This document shows positions 36,576-47,414 of a stretch of DNA of 64,000 bases, piece by piece. Numbering within the stretch: the stretch's first letter is position 1; each line of letters opens with the position of its first letter. Source of the stretch: Rhizobium leguminosarum (GTDB lineage: Bacteria; Pseudomonadota; Alphaproteobacteria; Rhizobiales; Rhizobiaceae). Where the stretch lies: the NCBI RefSeq assembly GCF_001679785.1, contig NZ_CP016286.1, forward strand, positions 2,418,001 through 2,482,000, written 5' to 3'. The notes under the pieces were generated by a model. The model had not been told where the DNA came from. It saw nothing but the letters and a program-made list of their open reading frames with translations, and searched no databases. Position numbers and translations under genes: made by a program.

Positions 36576-37532
36576 TCATGCCGACCAGGGAGCGAATTCC
36601 GAAGCACTGACGGCGATCAGTTCGCGGGCAGCGACGCGCTGGCGCGGCGTCGACGTCTCCACAACCTCGTAGGCGGAGGGATCGGCGAGCAGCGCCTTCA
36701 GCGCGTTGGCATTCATCTTGTGACCGCCGCGATAGGAGCGGTAGCAGCCGATGAACTGGGCGCCGGCAAGCGAGAGATCGCCGACGGCATCGAGCGTCTT
36801 GTGGCGGACGAATTCGTCCTTGGCGTAACGCAGTCCTTCGACGTTGATGACGGTGTTGTCGTCCGAGATGACGACGGAATTTTCGAGTGAGGAGCCGAGC
36901 GCGTGGCCCGACGCCCAGAGACGCTCGACATCGCGCATGAAGCCGAAGGTGCGCGCGCGGGAAAGCTCGGCCTTGAAGACGGCGGCGGTCATGTCGCCGG
37001 CCCACTTCTGCCGGCCGATCAGCGGGCAGTCGAAATCGATCTCGACTTCGAAGCGCGTGCCGTCATAGGGGCGGAATTCGCTCCAGGAGCCGCCATGCTC
37101 GATTCGCACCGGCTTGGTGATACGGATATAGCGGCGCTTGACGCCGAGCGAGACGAGACCGACCTGCTCGATCGCCTCGACGAAGGGCAGCGAGCTGCCG
37201 TCCATGATCGGCATTTCGGAGCCCTGCACCTCGATCACCACATTGTCGAGACCGAGTGCATAGACGGCGGCCATGACGTGCTCGATCGTCGCGACCGAAT
37301 GGGCAGGCGAGAAGCCGAGCACTGTGCAGAGGTCGGTATTGCCGACCTGCGAGGAAACGGCCTTGAGTTCGGTAATGTCGCCATTGTCATGCAGGCGGTG
37401 GAATACGATGCCGGTGCCCGATTCGGCCGGGTTCAGGGTGATCGAAACGTCGGCGCCCGAATGGACCCCGATGCCCGAAAGCGTTACGGGACGCGATACC
37501 GTCGTTTGAAAACCCAGCAAGCCAATTGCCAT
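36576..37532 (-). CDS. lpxC: UDP-3-O-acyl-N-acetylglucosamine deacetylase
   Basis: 318 residues; the committed, zinc-dependent step of lipid A synthesis. Zinc ligands and catalytic residues are visible: His85 (ATIEHVMAAVYAL), His244 and Asp248 (VRHKTLDAVGDLSLAG) and the general acid His271 (RGGHKMNANALKALL). The N-terminal lobe begins TVSRPVTLSGIGVHSG. It is isolated between terminators: one after ftsZ upstream and one after lpxC. This position, downstream of ftsZ, is conserved in many proteobacteria. Confidence 0.97.
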   Translation of the reverse strand: MAIGLLGFQTTVSRPVTLSGIGVHSGADVSITLNPAESGTGIVFHRLHDNGDITELKAVSSQVGNTDLCTVLGFSPAHSVATIEHVMAAVYALGLDNVVIEVQGSEMPIMDGSSLPFVEAIEQVGLVSLGVKRRYIRITKPVRIEHGGSWSEFRPYDGTRFEVEIDFDCPLIGRQKWAGDMTAAVFKAELSRARTFGFMRDVERLWASGHALGSSLENSVVISDDNTVINVEGLRYAKDEFVRHKTLDAVGDLSLAGAQFIGCYRSYRGGHKMNANALKALLADPSAYEVVETSTPRQRVAARELIAVSASEFAPWSA

Positions 37533-37735
37533 AAATTCTGCCTTTATTCTTCCGCACCGGCGGTCTGTCCGATCGGCGCGGTCATCGTTTATTCTGCAGC
37601 CGGAGCCTGTAGAAAGGTCTCCTGGGGCAGTTTCGTTGCACCATACTTACGTGCGCCGGCGCTCCAATCCAAATCACTGTTTCTTTCGCTTTGTTACGAA
37701 GCCACACGATTGAAATCACTTGCGAATCACGGGCG

Positions 37736-37771
37736 AAAAAACAGCAATGCCCGGGACCTCGATCCCGGGCA
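37736..37771 (-). terminator. Rho-independent terminator after ftsZ
   Basis: Stem TGCCCGGGA / TCCCGGGCA (37748-37771) with a six-base loop; on the minus strand it is followed by TTGCTGTTTTTT. It ends the large murein/division transcript 23 bases after ftsZ. Confidence 0.85.
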
Positions 37772-37793
37772 TGAGAGGTGCCGAAGCACGGCC

Positions 37794-39512
37794 TCAATTC
37801 GACTGGCGACGCAGGAATGCCGGGATTTCCAGCTGGTCGTCTTCCTGCATCATCCGGGCCTGCGGAACTGCGCGGCCCTGGTCGTCGAGGTTGCCGCGGC
37901 GCGGTGCGTAGAGGCTTGCCTCCGGCGACAGCGGACGGCGCTGCTGCGAAGCGGCCGGCGGTGCTGCGGTCATATCGGCGGCAACGGCGTCGTCGTCACG
38001 GCGGCCAAGCGAATTGGTGATTCGCTTGAGCAGACCCATCGGACCGCGCTCTTCCGCCGCATGCGCGGAAGCCGGCTGCGCACGGTGATCGAGTTCGGCC
38101 TGAACGACGGGCGGGAAATCCTCGACCTTCGGCATGCGCATCGGTTCGGGCGCCTGACGGATGATCGGCTCCTGCCGGACGGGCTGCTGTTGCACCGGCT
38201 GGCTGATGACCGGCTGGCTGATGGCGGGCGCCGGAGCCTGCTGCTGAACCGGTGCAGGACGCATTGCCGGAGCTTCCGGTGCAGGCGCGAAGATCTTGCT
38301 CTGCGGACGGAAGGTTTCCTGCTGTGCCGCCGGCTGCTGCAGCGGTGCGGCAGCACGCGGGGCCGGAATTTCGAGCTCGCGTTCCATCTCGGCTTCGCGG
38401 ATGGTTTGCGCGATCGGGTCCATGGCCTTCGGTGCCTGCATCACGGGGGCAGGCTGAACTGCGGCCGCTGCCGGAGCAACAGCCGCGGAGGAACGGATAG
38501 CAGGCCTTGTGGCCGGCTGGAAGTTCCGCTCGGCGGCTTCGTTCATCGCCCTGTCGATGCCGGTTGCGACGACCGAGACGCGGATGATGCCTTCGAGCGA
38601 TTCGTCGAAGGTGGCGCCGAGGATGATGTTGGCGTCCGGATCGACTTCCTCGCGGATGCGGGTCGCGGCTTCGTCGACTTCGAAGAGCGTGAGGTCGCGG
38701 CCGCCGGTGATGGAGATCAGCAGGCCCTGGGCGCCCTTCATCGAGGTTTCGTCGAGCAGCGGGTTGGCGATCGCAGCCTCCGCGGCCTGCAGTGCGCGGC
38801 CGGAGCCGGAAGCTTCGCCGGTACCCATCATCGCCCGGCCCATCTCGCGCATCACCGAGCGGACGTCGGCGAAGTCGAGGTTGATGAGACCTTCCTTGAC
38901 CATCAGATCGGTAATGCAGGCAACGCCCGAATAGAGAACCTGGTCAGCCATGGCGAAGGCATCGGCGAAGGTCGTCTTGTCGTTGGCAATGCGGAAGAGG
39001 TTCTGATTCGGAATGACGATCAGCGTATCGACAGACTTCTGCAGTTCCTGGATGCCCATCTCGGCCAGGCGCATGCGGCGCCCGCCTTCGAAATGGAACG
39101 GCTTGGTGACGACGCCGACCGTCAGGATGCCCTTGTTGCGGGCCGCCTGTGCGACAACCGGGGCAGCACCTGTGCCGGTGCCGCCGCCCATGCCGGCGGT
39201 GACGAAGCACATATGCGTGCCGTTCAGGTGATCGACGATCTCGTCGATGCACTCCTCGGCGGCCGCGCGGCCGACTTCCGGCTGCGAGCCGGCACCGAGG
39301 CCTTCGGTGACGTTGACGCCGAGCTGAATGATGCGCTCGGCCTTCGTCATCGTCAGCGCCTGCGCATCCGTGTTGGCGACGACGAAGTCGACGCCCTGGA
39401 GGCCGGCGGTAATCATGTTGTTGACGGCATTGCCGCCACCGCCGCCAACGCCGAACACGGTGATGCGCGGCTTCAGCTCTGTGATGTCAGGCTTTTGCAG
39501 CTTGATGGTCAT
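37794..39512 (-). CDS. ftsZ: Cell division GTPase FtsZ
   Basis: 572 residues, the long alphaproteobacterial form. GTPase domain: [18 protein letters not shown], tubulin signature GGGTGTG at 109-115, and the T7-loop [16 protein letters not shown] Pro/Gln/Ala-rich linker of about 230 residues (many QQQ/PAP runs) precedes the conserved C-terminal peptide [11 protein letters not shown], which binds FtsA and others. It polymerises into the Z ring. Start ATG at 39512 ([13 protein letters not shown]). Last gene of ftsQAZ; a terminator follows. Confidence 0.98.
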   Translation of the reverse strand: MTIKLQKPDITELKPRITVFGVGGGGGNAVNNMITAGLQGVDFVVANTDAQALTMTKAERIIQLGVNVTEGLGAGSQPEVGRAAAEECIDEIVDHLNGTHMCFVTAGMGGGTGTGAAPVVAQAARNKGILTVGVVTKPFHFEGGRRMRLAEMGIQELQKSVDTLIVIPNQNLFRIANDKTTFADAFAMADQVLYSGVACITDLMVKEGLINLDFADVRSVMREMGRAMMGTGEASGSGRALQAAEAAIANPLLDETSMKGAQGLLISITGGRDLTLFEVDEAATRIREEVDPDANIILGATFDESLEGIIRVSVVATGIDRAMNEAAERNFQPATRPAIRSSAAVAPAAAAVQPAPVMQAPKAMDPIAQTIREAEMERELEIPAPRAAAPLQQPAAQQETFRPQSKIFAPAPEAPAMRPAPVQQQAPAPAISQPVISQPVQQQPVRQEPIIRQAPEPMRMPKVEDFPPVVQAELDHRAQPASAHAAEERGPMGLLKRITNSLGRRDDDAVAADMTAAPPAASQQRRPLSPEASLYAPRRGNLDDQGRAVPQARMMQEDDQLEIPAFLRRQSN

Positions 39513-39567
39513 GGTACCTGTTCCTTCTCTCTCTGGCCGCATCGCCACGCCGGCCAATTACGCAATT

Positions 39568-40899
39568 TCAGAAGCTTTCCTTCAGCCACTGGCCCATGCG
39601 GGCTATGCGGCTGTTATTTCCCCCAAGCGACATGAGCAGACCGCTCTGTGACGCATGTGTCTCCATGTCCGCGACCTGCGGATAGATCATCAGGCCGACG
39701 GCCGTCGAAAAGGCCGGGCCCTTGGCCGCCGTCGGCAACCCCGAGACGCCCATCGGGCGGCCGATGCGGACGTTGCGGGCAAGGATGCGCCGCGCCACGT
39801 CGGCAAGGCCGGTCAGCTGGCTCGCCCCGCCGGTCAGCACGACACGCTTGCCGACGATCGGGCTGAAACCGGAGCGCTGGATACGGTCGCGGATCAGTTC
39901 CATCGTCTCCTCAATTCGGGCCGACACGATGCGCGATACCAGTGCCCGCGGCACCTGCGACGGCTGGTCGCGATCGTCCTCGCCGATCGGCGGGATCGAG
40001 ATCAGCTCTCGCTCGTCGGAGGAATTCGAAAGTGCCGAGGCATGCACGACCTTCAGCCGCTCCGCATCCTCGATGCGGGTCGAAAGGCCGCGCGCCAGGT
40101 CGGTGGTGACGTGATGGCCGCCGAGGCCGACGGCATCCGTATGAACGAGCTTGCCTTCGGCAAAGACCGAGATCGTCGTCGTACCGCCGCCCATGTCGAT
40201 CGCCGCGCAGCCGAGCTCGACCTCGTCGTCGACGAGAGCCGCAAGGCCCGATGCGTAGGGCGTCGCAACGATGCCCTCGACCGACAGATGCGCGCGATTG
40301 ACGCTAAGCTCAAGGTTCTTCAGCGCCGAGCGCTCCGCCGTGACGACATGCATGTCGACGCCGAGTGCATCGCCATACATCGCCAGCGGATCGCGGATGC
40401 CGCGCTCGCCGTCGAGCGAGAAGCCGGTCGCCAGCGAATGCAGCACCGAACGGTCCTGGCGCAGCGACTGCTGGCAGGCGGCCGACAGCACCTTCTTCAG
40501 ATCGTTGAGCTCGACTTCCTGGCCGCCAAGATCGATTGTCGCAGTGTAGATATCGCTGCCGAGACGGCCGGCCGTCAGGTTGACGATCAGACTCTCGACG
40601 GTCAGCCCCGCCATGCGCTCGGCCGCGTCGACGGCGAGGCGGATGACGCCTTCCAGCGCGTCGAGATCAGCGATGACGCCGGTCTTGATTCCGCGGGAGC
40701 GCTGGTGGCCGATGCCGATGATCTCGATATTGTGCGTGCGGCCCGGCAGGATCTGGCTTTCCTCGCGCGGCGTCAGCCGGCCGATCATGCAGACAACCTT
40801 GGTCGAACCGATGTCGAGCACCGAAACGACATGTGACCGCTTCGACGAAAGCGGCTTCAGGCGCGGCAATCCGAAATGGGATGAACCGAACAAGCTCAT
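39568..40899 (-). CDS. ftsA: Cell division protein FtsA
   Basis: 443 residues, actin/Hsp70-fold ATPase that anchors FtsZ to the membrane. Motifs: VVSVLDIGSTKVVCMIGRL (phosphate 1), IDMGGGTTTISVFAEG (phosphate 2), VVLTGGASQLTGLADVARR (adenosine). The C-terminal amphipathic helix SRIARMGQWLKESF is the membrane-targeting sequence. Its ATG overlaps the ftsQ stop (ATGA). Confidence 0.97.
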   Translation of the reverse strand: MSLFGSSHFGLPRLKPLSSKRSHVVSVLDIGSTKVVCMIGRLTPREESQILPGRTHNIEIIGIGHQRSRGIKTGVIADLDALEGVIRLAVDAAERMAGLTVESLIVNLTAGRLGSDIYTATIDLGGQEVELNDLKKVLSAACQQSLRQDRSVLHSLATGFSLDGERGIRDPLAMYGDALGVDMHVVTAERSALKNLELSVNRAHLSVEGIVATPYASGLAALVDDEVELGCAAIDMGGGTTTISVFAEGKLVHTDAVGLGGHHVTTDLARGLSTRIEDAERLKVVHASALSNSSDERELISIPPIGEDDRDQPSQVPRALVSRIVSARIEETMELIRDRIQRSGFSPIVGKRVVLTGGASQLTGLADVARRILARNVRIGRPMGVSGLPTAAKGPAFSTAVGLMIYPQVADMETHASQSGLLMSLGGNNSRIARMGQWLKESF

Positions 40900-41828
40900 A
40901 TATTCTGCCCCGCCTTCTTCAATTCTTTCGTACGCTCCGTCACTGCCGTCTGCCTGCGGATCGCCGCCTCCGGCGTCAGCTGGATCGCGGTTCTGTCGGC
41001 CAGCCTGAGATCGACTGCGGCAATGTCCCGCTCCAGGAGCTGATGCTCCTTGTCGAACTTCGAAAGCGTCGCCAGTGCCTGGTCGATACCGTCTTCCGGC
41101 AGCTTGACGACGACGCCGTTGTCCATGTGCAGGTCCCAGCGACGGCCGGATATCCAGACATAGGCCTTCACGCGGGCCTTAACGTCGGGCCACTTCGAGA
41201 AGGCTTCGTCGAGCGAAGCCGCCGCCGTTTCGGCATCGCGGCCGACGACGAGCGGCAGCGCCGAAAACTTGTTGTCGCGCAGCGGCGCAATGACGCTGCC
41301 GTTCTTCTCGATCAGGGAAAGCTCCTGCCCGTGCTGCCAGATCGCATAGGCCTGGCGCTCCTTGAGCTTCACCTCGATCGTCTTCGGATAAATCTTGCGG
41401 ACCTCGACATTTTCGACCCAGGGAAGATGCGCGATCTTCCTGCGGGCGGCATCGACGTCGAGGGCGACCAGCGAGGTCGTGCCGTCAAGGCCGATCAACT
41501 GCAGGATCTCGATTTCGGAGGTCTCCGAATTGCCGGAGACCTTGACGTCCTCGATCGCAAAACCCGCGGCCGTGGTCGTCGCCTGCGCCACGGCTTCCGT
41601 GTGGCCGCCGAGCGACATGCCGTAAAGCCCCGTCGCGCCCAAGAAAGCGAGCGCCGAGACCGTGCCCGTATGAACAGGAATGTAGATGCGGCCACTGCAG
41701 AGGCTGATCAGAAAGCGCGTGACCCGGCGCAGCGGACGCGGCAGCACGAACCGCTCTTCGGCTTCCATGATCGGAAGCACGGCATAATGGCTGGGGCGCC
41801 CAATCCTCTTGACCGTCAACGCAAACAA
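40896..41828 (-). CDS. ftsQ: Cell division protein FtsQ
   Basis: 310-residue bitopic inner membrane protein of the divisome. Short cytoplasmic N-terminus, one TM segment ([20 protein letters not shown]), then a POTRA domain ([60 protein letters not shown]) and the beta domain. The start is a TTG at 41828: GGAGG stands eight bases upstream and the protein then begins [13 protein letters not shown]. The ATG at 42011 would duplicate 180 bases of ddlB. Start overlaps the ddlB end by 13 bases. Confidence 0.92.
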   Translation of the reverse strand: MFALTVKRIGRPSHYAVLPIMEAEERFVLPRPLRRVTRFLISLCSGRIYIPVHTGTVSALAFLGATGLYGMSLGGHTEAVAQATTTAAGFAIEDVKVSGNSETSEIEILQLIGLDGTTSLVALDVDAARRKIAHLPWVENVEVRKIYPKTIEVKLKERQAYAIWQHGQELSLIEKNGSVIAPLRDNKFSALPLVVGRDAETAAASLDEAFSKWPDVKARVKAYVWISGRRWDLHMDNGVVVKLPEDGIDQALATLSKFDKEHQLLERDIAAVDLRLADRTAIQLTPEAAIRRQTAVTERTKELKKAGQNI

Positions 41829-42742
41829 GACGCGTCCTCCACCATCCACCGGAGAAACTGACCAAATGAATAGCCGGCATGACCGGCCATTTCGGGCACG
41901 AGCGAGGTTGGAGTCATGCCTGGCTGGGTATTGACCTCCAGCCAGATGATTTCGCCGTCTTCGGAGAAACGATCGTCGTAACGAAAGTCGGACCGACTGA
42001 CGCCGCGACAACCGATTGCCTGATGCGCCCTTAGGGACAATGTTTGTATTTTTTGGTAAATATTCGGTGAAATTTTCGCGGGGATGACGTGTTTTGAACC
42101 GCCCGCCGCATACTTGGAGTCGTAATCATAAAAATTGTGTCCATGCGGCACCACTTCCGTGACGCCGAGCGGAGTTTCACCCATGACGCCGCAGGTCAGT
42201 TCGCGACCGTAAACATAGCGCTCGACGATCACTTCCTCGCCGTAACGCCACTCCGGCGAGCTAACGATCTGCGGCGGATGCGCCTGATCTTCCGTGACGA
42301 TGACGACGCCGAAGCTCGACCCCTCGCGGACGGGTTTCACCACATAGGGCGGCTTCATCGGATGCGTCGAGGGAAAGGCGAAACGGTTGACCACCTGCGA
42401 TTCGGCGACCGGAATGCCGGCGGCGGCAGCGACACGCTTCGCCTTGGCCTTGTCCATCGCCAGCGCCGAGGCAAGCACTCCTGAATGGGTATAGGGGATT
42501 TCGAGATATTCGAGGATGCCCTGAATAGTGCCGTCCTCGCCGAACGGGCCGTGAAGCGCATTGAAGACGACATCGGGCTTCAGCGCGGCGAGTTTCTCGG
42601 AAACGTCGCGCGCCACGTCGATGCGCGTCACGTCGAAGCCCTCCGCTTCGAGAGCTTCTGCGCAAGCCTTTCCCGAGGAAAGGCTGACAGGCCTTTCCGA
42701 GGAAAATCCGCCCATCAGGACAGCGACATGCTTGCGACTCAT
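41816..42742 (-). CDS. ddlB: D-alanine--D-alanine ligase
   Basis: 308-residue ATP-grasp enzyme that makes the D-Ala-D-Ala dipeptide for MurF. Motifs: [64 protein letters not shown] and [20 protein letters not shown]. The ATG at 42742 (MSRKHVAVL) is chosen by family length; the upstream GGGGGTG can serve as a ribosome binding site. Heads ddlB-ftsQ-ftsA-ftsZ; separated here from murB by an inserted block. Confidence 0.96.
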   Translation of the reverse strand: MSRKHVAVLMGGFSSERPVSLSSGKACAEALEAEGFDVTRIDVARDVSEKLAALKPDVVFNALHGPFGEDGTIQGILEYLEIPYTHSGVLASALAMDKAKAKRVAAAAGIPVAESQVVNRFAFPSTHPMKPPYVVKPVREGSSFGVVIVTEDQAHPPQIVSSPEWRYGEEVIVERYVYGRELTCGVMGETPLGVTEVVPHGHNFYDYDSKYAAGGSKHVIPAKISPNIYQKIQTLSLRAHQAIGCRGVSRSDFRYDDRFSEDGEIIWLEVNTQPGMTPTSLVPEMAGHAGYSFGQFLRWMVEDASCLR

Positions 42743-42959
42743 CAACACCCCCAAAAAATAACTTCCATTTTCGAAATCGACGCTTGCGCGAAGCTGTCTG
42801 CGCCGTTTCGGGCCTTTGTCCGACCTGGGTGCATTAGAGCATCATTATGGTTAATGAAGTGTTTACTTTCGTTAACTTCGTCTTGCCGCGCCCCTGATTT
42901 TTTAACCTTCTCTTCTTCGCGATTGCCAGATCGAAGATGTCGCCGATCCGCGAAAATAG

Positions 42960-42988
42960 AAAAACCCGCACGGAAAAACCGCGCGGGC
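42960..42988 (-). terminator. Rho-independent terminator after aqpZ
   Basis: Minus strand: stem CCCGCGCGG / CCGTGCGGG, five-T loop, then GTTTTTC. Lies 28 bases after the aqpZ stop and before ddlB, so ddlB needs its own promoter. Confidence 0.85.
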
Positions 42989-43015
42989 TCAATGGGATAG
43001 ATTAGTTTCTTGCAG

Positions 43016-43702
43016 TCAGTCGGCGTCGTCGAGGAACTTCCACACGAGCCCGCCGAGCGCCCCACCCGCAAGCGGCGCAATCCAGAACAGCCAGAGATGC
43101 TGCAGCGCCCAGCCGCCGACGAAAAGCGCCTGGCCGGTGGAACGCGCCGGATTGACCGAGGTATTCGTCACGGGGATAGAAACGAGATGGATCAGCGTCA
43201 GCCCGAGGCCGATCGCAAGCGGCGCGAAGCCCGCAGGCACCCGACTGCTGGTCGACCCCAAGATGATGATCAGGAAGAACATGGTCAGCAGCACTTCGAT
43301 CAGCAGCGCCGAAAGCAGTGAATAACCGCCCGGAGAATGATCGCCATATCCGTTGGCGGCAAATCCGCCGAGTTCGAAACCCGCCTTGCCGCTGGCGATG
43401 AGATAAAGCAGCGCCGCCGCGGCGATGGCGCCGACAACCTGCACGACGATATAGGGAACGAGACGCGCCGCCGGAAACCGTCCGGCAACCGTAAGGCCAA
43501 GCGAGACGGCGGGGTTGAAATGACCGCCCGAAATGCCGCCCACGGCATAGGCCATGGTGAGCACGGTCAGACCGAACGCAAAGGCCACGCCAACAAAACC
43601 AATTCCAAGCTCGGGATAGGCCGCGGCCAGCACGGCACTGCCGCATCCGCCGAAGACCAGCCAGAACGTGCCGAGAAATTCGGCAACAAGACTCTTTTGC
43701 AT
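43016..43702 (-). CDS. aqpZ: Aquaporin Z
   Basis: 228 residues, six helices and two NPA boxes: [11 protein letters not shown] (NPA 63-65) and [10 protein letters not shown] (NPA 184-186). The residues around the filter are of the water-selective AqpZ type. N-terminal [20 protein letters not shown] is diagnostic. AGAGGAGATATCC precedes the ATG. Inserted between ddlB and murB, so it is not part of the classical division cluster. Confidence 0.95.
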   Translation of the reverse strand: MQKSLVAEFLGTFWLVFGGCGSAVLAAAYPELGIGFVGVAFAFGLTVLTMAYAVGGISGGHFNPAVSLGLTVAGRFPAARLVPYIVVQVVGAIAAAALLYLIASGKAGFELGGFAANGYGDHSPGGYSLLSALLIEVLLTMFFLIIILGSTSSRVPAGFAPLAIGLGLTLIHLVSIPVTNTSVNPARSTGQALFVGGWALQHLWLFWIAPLAGGALGGLVWKFLDDAD

Positions 43703-43965
43703 GGATATCTCCTCTGCCCTCAACCAGAGGGTTAGCAATGAATCTGTTACAATTCGATTCCGGTCAAGCATGCGAGCAACGCCACGGCAAGACTCGCGCA
43801 AGGAAGGAAAACCCAAGGATTTGAGATGACGCCGGGGGATGCGAGCCGGTAATGCATGCGGGCCACGTCCCCTGTACCGACTGCATGTTTTGACGTTTTC
43901 TCGGATCTGAAATTGCGTTAAGACCCGCGAGCCTCCCAAGGCGCTCCATAAAAATACTGATTGGA

Positions 43966-45285
43966 ATGAAAATGACTGACGCGATCTCCGCATCGCCGAC
44001 TCCTGCCTCGAACAGCACGCAAGTCAATTCTCCGGCTCGCGTCCTTATCGCCAGCCTTGTCGGCACCACCATCGAATTCTTCGACTTCTACGTCTACGCT
44101 ACGGCAGCCGTCCTCGTCTTCCCACACCTCTTCTTCCCGGCAAGCGATTCGAACGCCGCAACGCTGCAATCGCTGGTCACCTTCTCGATCGCCTTTTTCG
44201 CCCGCCCCATCGGCGCCGTGATTTTCGGTCATTTCGGCGACCGCATCGGCCGCAAGGCGACGCTCGTCGCCGCGCTGATGACGATGGGCCTTTCGACCGT
44301 GCTGATCGGCATGCTGCCCGGCTATGATGCGATCGGCATCGCAGCACCCTTGTTGCTGGCGCTTTGCCGTTTCGGCCAGGGCCTCGGCCTCGGCGGCGAA
44401 TGGGGTGGCGCCGTTCTGCTTGCCACCGAAAACGCTCCTCCCGGCAAGCGCAGCTGGTACGCCATGTTCCCGCAGCTCGGCGCGCCGATCGGCTTCATCC
44501 TCTCCTCCGGCTTCTTTCTCATCCTGACGGAAACGATGAGCAACGAGGATTTCCTCGACTACGGATGGCGCATTCCCTTCATCGCCAGCCTCGCCCTCGT
44601 CGCCGTCGGCCTCTATGTCCGCCTGAAGATTGCCGAGACGCCGGAATTCCGCAAAGCCGTCGAAAAGCACGAACGCGTCGCTGTGCCGATCGAGGTCGTC
44701 TTCCGTAACCATCTGCGCAGCCTGATCCTCGGCACCTTCATCGCCGTCGCGACCTTCGTGCTGTTCTACCTGATGACGGTCTTCACGCTCTCCTGGGGTA
44801 CGACACCTCTGGAAAAGGGTGGGCTCGGTTACTCCCGCGAGCAGTTCCTGGTCGTCCAGCTTGTCGGCGTCGTGTTCTTCGGCCTGACGATCCCGCTCTC
44901 CGGCTGGCTCTCCGATCTCTACTCGCGCCGCATCATCCTGACGTTGACGACAATTGCCATCGCGATCTTCGGCTTCTTCTACGCGACGCTGTTGACCAGC
45001 GGTCTCGCAGGCGCCTTCCTGTGCTCGATCATCGGCCTCGCCTTGATGGGCTTCACCTATGGTCCGATCGGCGCTGCCCTGGCCGCCCCCTTTCCGACCA
45101 CGGTGCGCTATACCGGCGCCTCGATGACCTTCAACCTCGGCGGCATCTTCGGCGCTTCGCTCGCCCCTTATATCGCCACCTGGCTCGCCACCCATTATAG
45201 TCTGGACTATGTCGGCTACTACCTTGCCGCCTCGGCAGTGATCTCGCTGGTCTGCATCCGGCTGTCGGGCCGCGAGGAAGTCTGA
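43966..45285 (+). CDS. MFS transporter, metabolite:H+ symporter (MHS) subfamily
   Basis: 439 residues and 12 predicted helices. MHS features: [20 protein letters not shown], the loop motif [39 protein letters not shown], and the loop 8-9 motif [11 protein letters not shown]. Relatives move dicarboxylates, shikimate, proline/betaine or citrate with protons; substrate not predictable. Start taken at the ATG at 43966; an ATG two codons later (43972, MTDAISA) has slightly better SD spacing. Divergent from aqpZ. Confidence 0.9.
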   Translation: MKMTDAISASPTPASNSTQVNSPARVLIASLVGTTIEFFDFYVYATAAVLVFPHLFFPASDSNAATLQSLVTFSIAFFARPIGAVIFGHFGDRIGRKATLVAALMTMGLSTVLIGMLPGYDAIGIAAPLLLALCRFGQGLGLGGEWGGAVLLATENAPPGKRSWYAMFPQLGAPIGFILSSGFFLILTETMSNEDFLDYGWRIPFIASLALVAVGLYVRLKIAETPEFRKAVEKHERVAVPIEVVFRNHLRSLILGTFIAVATFVLFYLMTVFTLSWGTTPLEKGGLGYSREQFLVVQLVGVVFFGLTIPLSGWLSDLYSRRIILTLTTIAIAIFGFFYATLLTSGLAGAFLCSIIGLALMGFTYGPIGAALAAPFPTTVRYTGASMTFNLGGIFGASLAPYIATWLATHYSLDYVGYYLAASAVISLVCIRLSGREEV

Positions 45286-45324
45286 GCTTCGAGCAGCGAA
45301 TGAACAACAAGCCGCGACTGCTAG

Positions 45325-45432
45325 CGCATCGTGCTTTCCGAAAATCGGAATCGATTTTCGGAAAGCACGATGCGTAGATTCAAAGTGTTAGAGCGTCCTT
45401 TGTGCGTCCGAAAGGACGCACGGCGCTCTAAC
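45325..45432. repeat. Dispersed rhizobial repeat, copy B (complete)
   Basis: A perfect 23-base inverted repeat CGCATCGTGCTTTCCGAAAA..(45325-45347) / ..TTTTCGGAAAGCACGATGCG (45352-45374), then ATTCAAAGTGTTAGAGCGTC and a second, nested hairpin GTTAGAGC..TGCGTCC-GAAA-GGACGCA..GCTCTAAC (45387-45432). In reverse orientation it matches copies at 21269 and 62366. It follows the MFS gene and could also end its transcript. Confidence 0.8.
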
Positions 45433-45505
45433 GTCGCGGCTTTTTATTGATGCCGTGGGCACTTCCGGGTAACCGGAACACTCACGGCAAAACGGGGAAC
45501 AGATC

Positions 45506-46435
45506 ATGCGATGCCTCATTACCGGCGCGGCCGGCTTTGTCGGTGGGCCTCTCGTCGAAAGACTGCATGGAGAGAGGCTATGCGAGCTTGCGGTAACGAC
45601 GCGATCTGCGGCCGCCAGCTTCCCGACATCCGTGCGGCATTTCCCCATCGAGGTAACAAGCGAAACCGATTGGGCGGCAGTTCTGGAGGGTATCCATGTC
45701 ATCGTCCATCTCGCCGCTCGTGTTCACATCATGAATGACCGCGCAGCCGATCCGCTTGCGGAATTTCGCCGTATCAACACCGCCGCCACGTTGAACCTCG
45801 CCGAGCAGGCCGCCCGCGCGGGCGTAAAAAGGTTCGTCTTCATCAGCAGCATCAAGGTCAATGGCGAGGAGAACGATCGGCCCTTCCGGCATGACGATAC
45901 GCCGATGCCAATCGATCCCTATGGCATCTCAAAGCTGGAAACTGAAATCGGGCTGCATGAAATCGCCGCTCGAACAGGCATGGAAGTCGTCGTCATTCGC
46001 CCGCCGCTCGTTTATGGACCCGGTGCGAGGGGCAACTTCGCCCTGCTCGTCGGACTTGTCCGGAAAAAGATACCGCTCCCCTTCGCGTCGCTGAAGAACC
46101 GCCGGACACTGGTCGCCCTTCCAAATCTCGTCGATCTGATCATCACCTGCATGGCGCATCCCGACGCAGCCGGCGAGACCTTTCTCGCAGGCGATGGAGA
46201 AGATCTTTCGACTCCCGGACTTATCGAAGGGATTGCCGCAGGGCTGGGTGTCAAACCGATGCTGCTCCCCTTCCCTCCAACGCTGTTGCAGATGGGCGCG
46301 AGAGTCGCGGGAAAGAGCGCCGTCTACCAGCGTCTTTGTGGTTCCCTGCAGGTCGATATATCCCATGCCCGCGACGTGCTCGGCTGGTCGCCTCTCGTCA
46401 CGCCGCGCGAAGGCCTGAAGCTTGCGGTGACGTAA
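45506..46435 (+). CDS. NAD-dependent epimerase/dehydratase (extended SDR)
   Basis: 309 residues. N-terminal Rossmann motif CLITGAAGFVGGPLVERL; HLAARVHIMNDRAADPLAEF; active-site Ser (FVFISSIKVNGE) and YxxxK (DPYGISKLETEIGL); IRPPLVYGPGARGNFALLV. It belongs to the UDP-hexose epimerase-like group (similar to WbpV/GalE-like proteins of O-antigen synthesis). Function in surface polysaccharide synthesis is likely but the substrate cannot be set. Convergent with murB, four bases apart, with no terminator in between. Confidence 0.88.
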   Translation: MRCLITGAAGFVGGPLVERLHGERLCELAVTTRSAAASFPTSVRHFPIEVTSETDWAAVLEGIHVIVHLAARVHIMNDRAADPLAEFRRINTAATLNLAEQAARAGVKRFVFISSIKVNGEENDRPFRHDDTPMPIDPYGISKLETEIGLHEIAARTGMEVVVIRPPLVYGPGARGNFALLVGLVRKKIPLPFASLKNRRTLVALPNLVDLIITCMAHPDAAGETFLAGDGEDLSTPGLIEGIAAGLGVKPMLLPFPPTLLQMGARVAGKSAVYQRLCGSLQVDISHARDVLGWSPLVTPREGLKLAVT

Positions 46436-46439
46436 ACCG

Positions 46440-47414
46440 TTATTCGCTCGTCACACCGTGAAACGGACGCACCTCACGGCCGGGCATGAAGACGCCGAGG
46501 CGTTTGATTTCCCATTCGAGCTTGATGCCGTCTTTCTCGAAGACCTCGCGACGCACCTGTTCGCCGAGATATTCGAGATCATAGCCGGTTGCCTGCCCCA
46601 TGTTGATCATGAAGTTGCAGTGAAGCGACGACATCTGTGCTCCGCCGATGACGAGACCGCGGCAGCCTGCCTCGTCGACCAGTTTCCAGGCAGAATGACC
46701 GGCCGGGTTCTTGAAGGTCGAGCCGCCGGTCTTTTCGCGCACCGGCTGCACCGTCTCGCGATGGTTGCGCACGGCGTCCATCTCGGCGCGGATCTGTGCG
46801 CGCTCTTCCGGATAGCCCTCGAACAGCACAGAGGTAAAGATCAGATCTGTGGATGCGGTCGAATGCCGGTAGGAGTAGCCCATCTCGGCATTGGAAAGAA
46901 CATGCTTGTCGCCCTTGCGGTCGACCGCATGGACCTCGATCAGCCGCTCCCGCGTCTCCACACCGTTGGCGCCGGCATTCATGCGCGCCGCGCCACCGAT
47001 GCCGCCGGGAATACCATAGAAGAAATGGAAGCCGCCGATACCGTTGTCCATCGCCATCGCCGCCACATGTTTATCAGGGCAGATGGCGCCGGCGAGAATC
47101 CGGTTTTCGCCGGCAAGCTCGACGAAGCCGAACCCCTTGGCCGACAGGCGCAGCACGACGCCGGGAATGCCGCCGTCGCGCACCAGGATGTTGGAGCCGA
47201 CGCCGACCACCGTCAGCGGCACCTCCTCCGGCAATATCTTCAGGAAAGCGATGAGATCGTCGACGTCATGCGGCTGGAACATCAGCTCAGCCAAGCCGCC
47301 AGCCCTGAACCAGGTGACGCGGTCCATCGGGGCATCCGGCGTGATACGGCCGCGGATATCCTTTACACCGTCTCCGAGAGACGCGAGAAGCTTTTCCCCA
47401 TTCACCTGTTTCAT
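46440..47414 (-). CDS. murB: UDP-N-acetylenolpyruvoylglucosamine reductase
   Basis: 324 residues, FAD enzyme that makes UDP-MurNAc. [67 protein letters not shown] and [20 protein letters not shown] are the diagnostic blocks. Its ATG overlaps the murC stop (ATGA). Downstream neighbour is the convergent epimerase rather than ddlB. Confidence 0.97.
   Translation of the reverse strand: MKQVNGEKLLASLGDGVKDIRGRITPDAPMDRVTWFRAGGLAELMFQPHDVDDLIAFLKILPEEVPLTVVGVGSNILVRDGGIPGVVLRLSAKGFGFVELAGENRILAGAICPDKHVAAMAMDNGIGGFHFFYGIPGGIGGAARMNAGANGVETRERLIEVHAVDRKGDKHVLSNAEMGYSYRHSTASTDLIFTSVLFEGYPEERAQIRAEMDAVRNHRETVQPVREKTGGSTFKNPAGHSAWKLVDEAGCRGLVIGGAQMSSLHCNFMINMGQATGYDLEYLGEQVRREVFEKDGIKLEWEIKRLGVFMPGREVRPFHGVTSE

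Noticed and set aside
36903..39635. 910-codon open frame opposite lpxC, ftsZ and the gap between them
   Set aside because: Spans two core genes and a terminator on the opposite strand; no recognisable domain.
40896..42011. ATG at 42011 as start of ftsQ
   Set aside because: It would overlap nearly 200 bases of ddlB in another frame; the TTG at 41828 has an ideal GGAGG.
42742..43080. 112-codon minus-strand frame between ddlB and aqpZ
   Set aside because: It crosses the aqpZ terminator and has no ribosome binding site or family resemblance.
45387..45432. Nested hairpin as a dedicated MFS terminator
   Set aside because: It is part of a dispersed repeat; a terminator role is possible but not shown.
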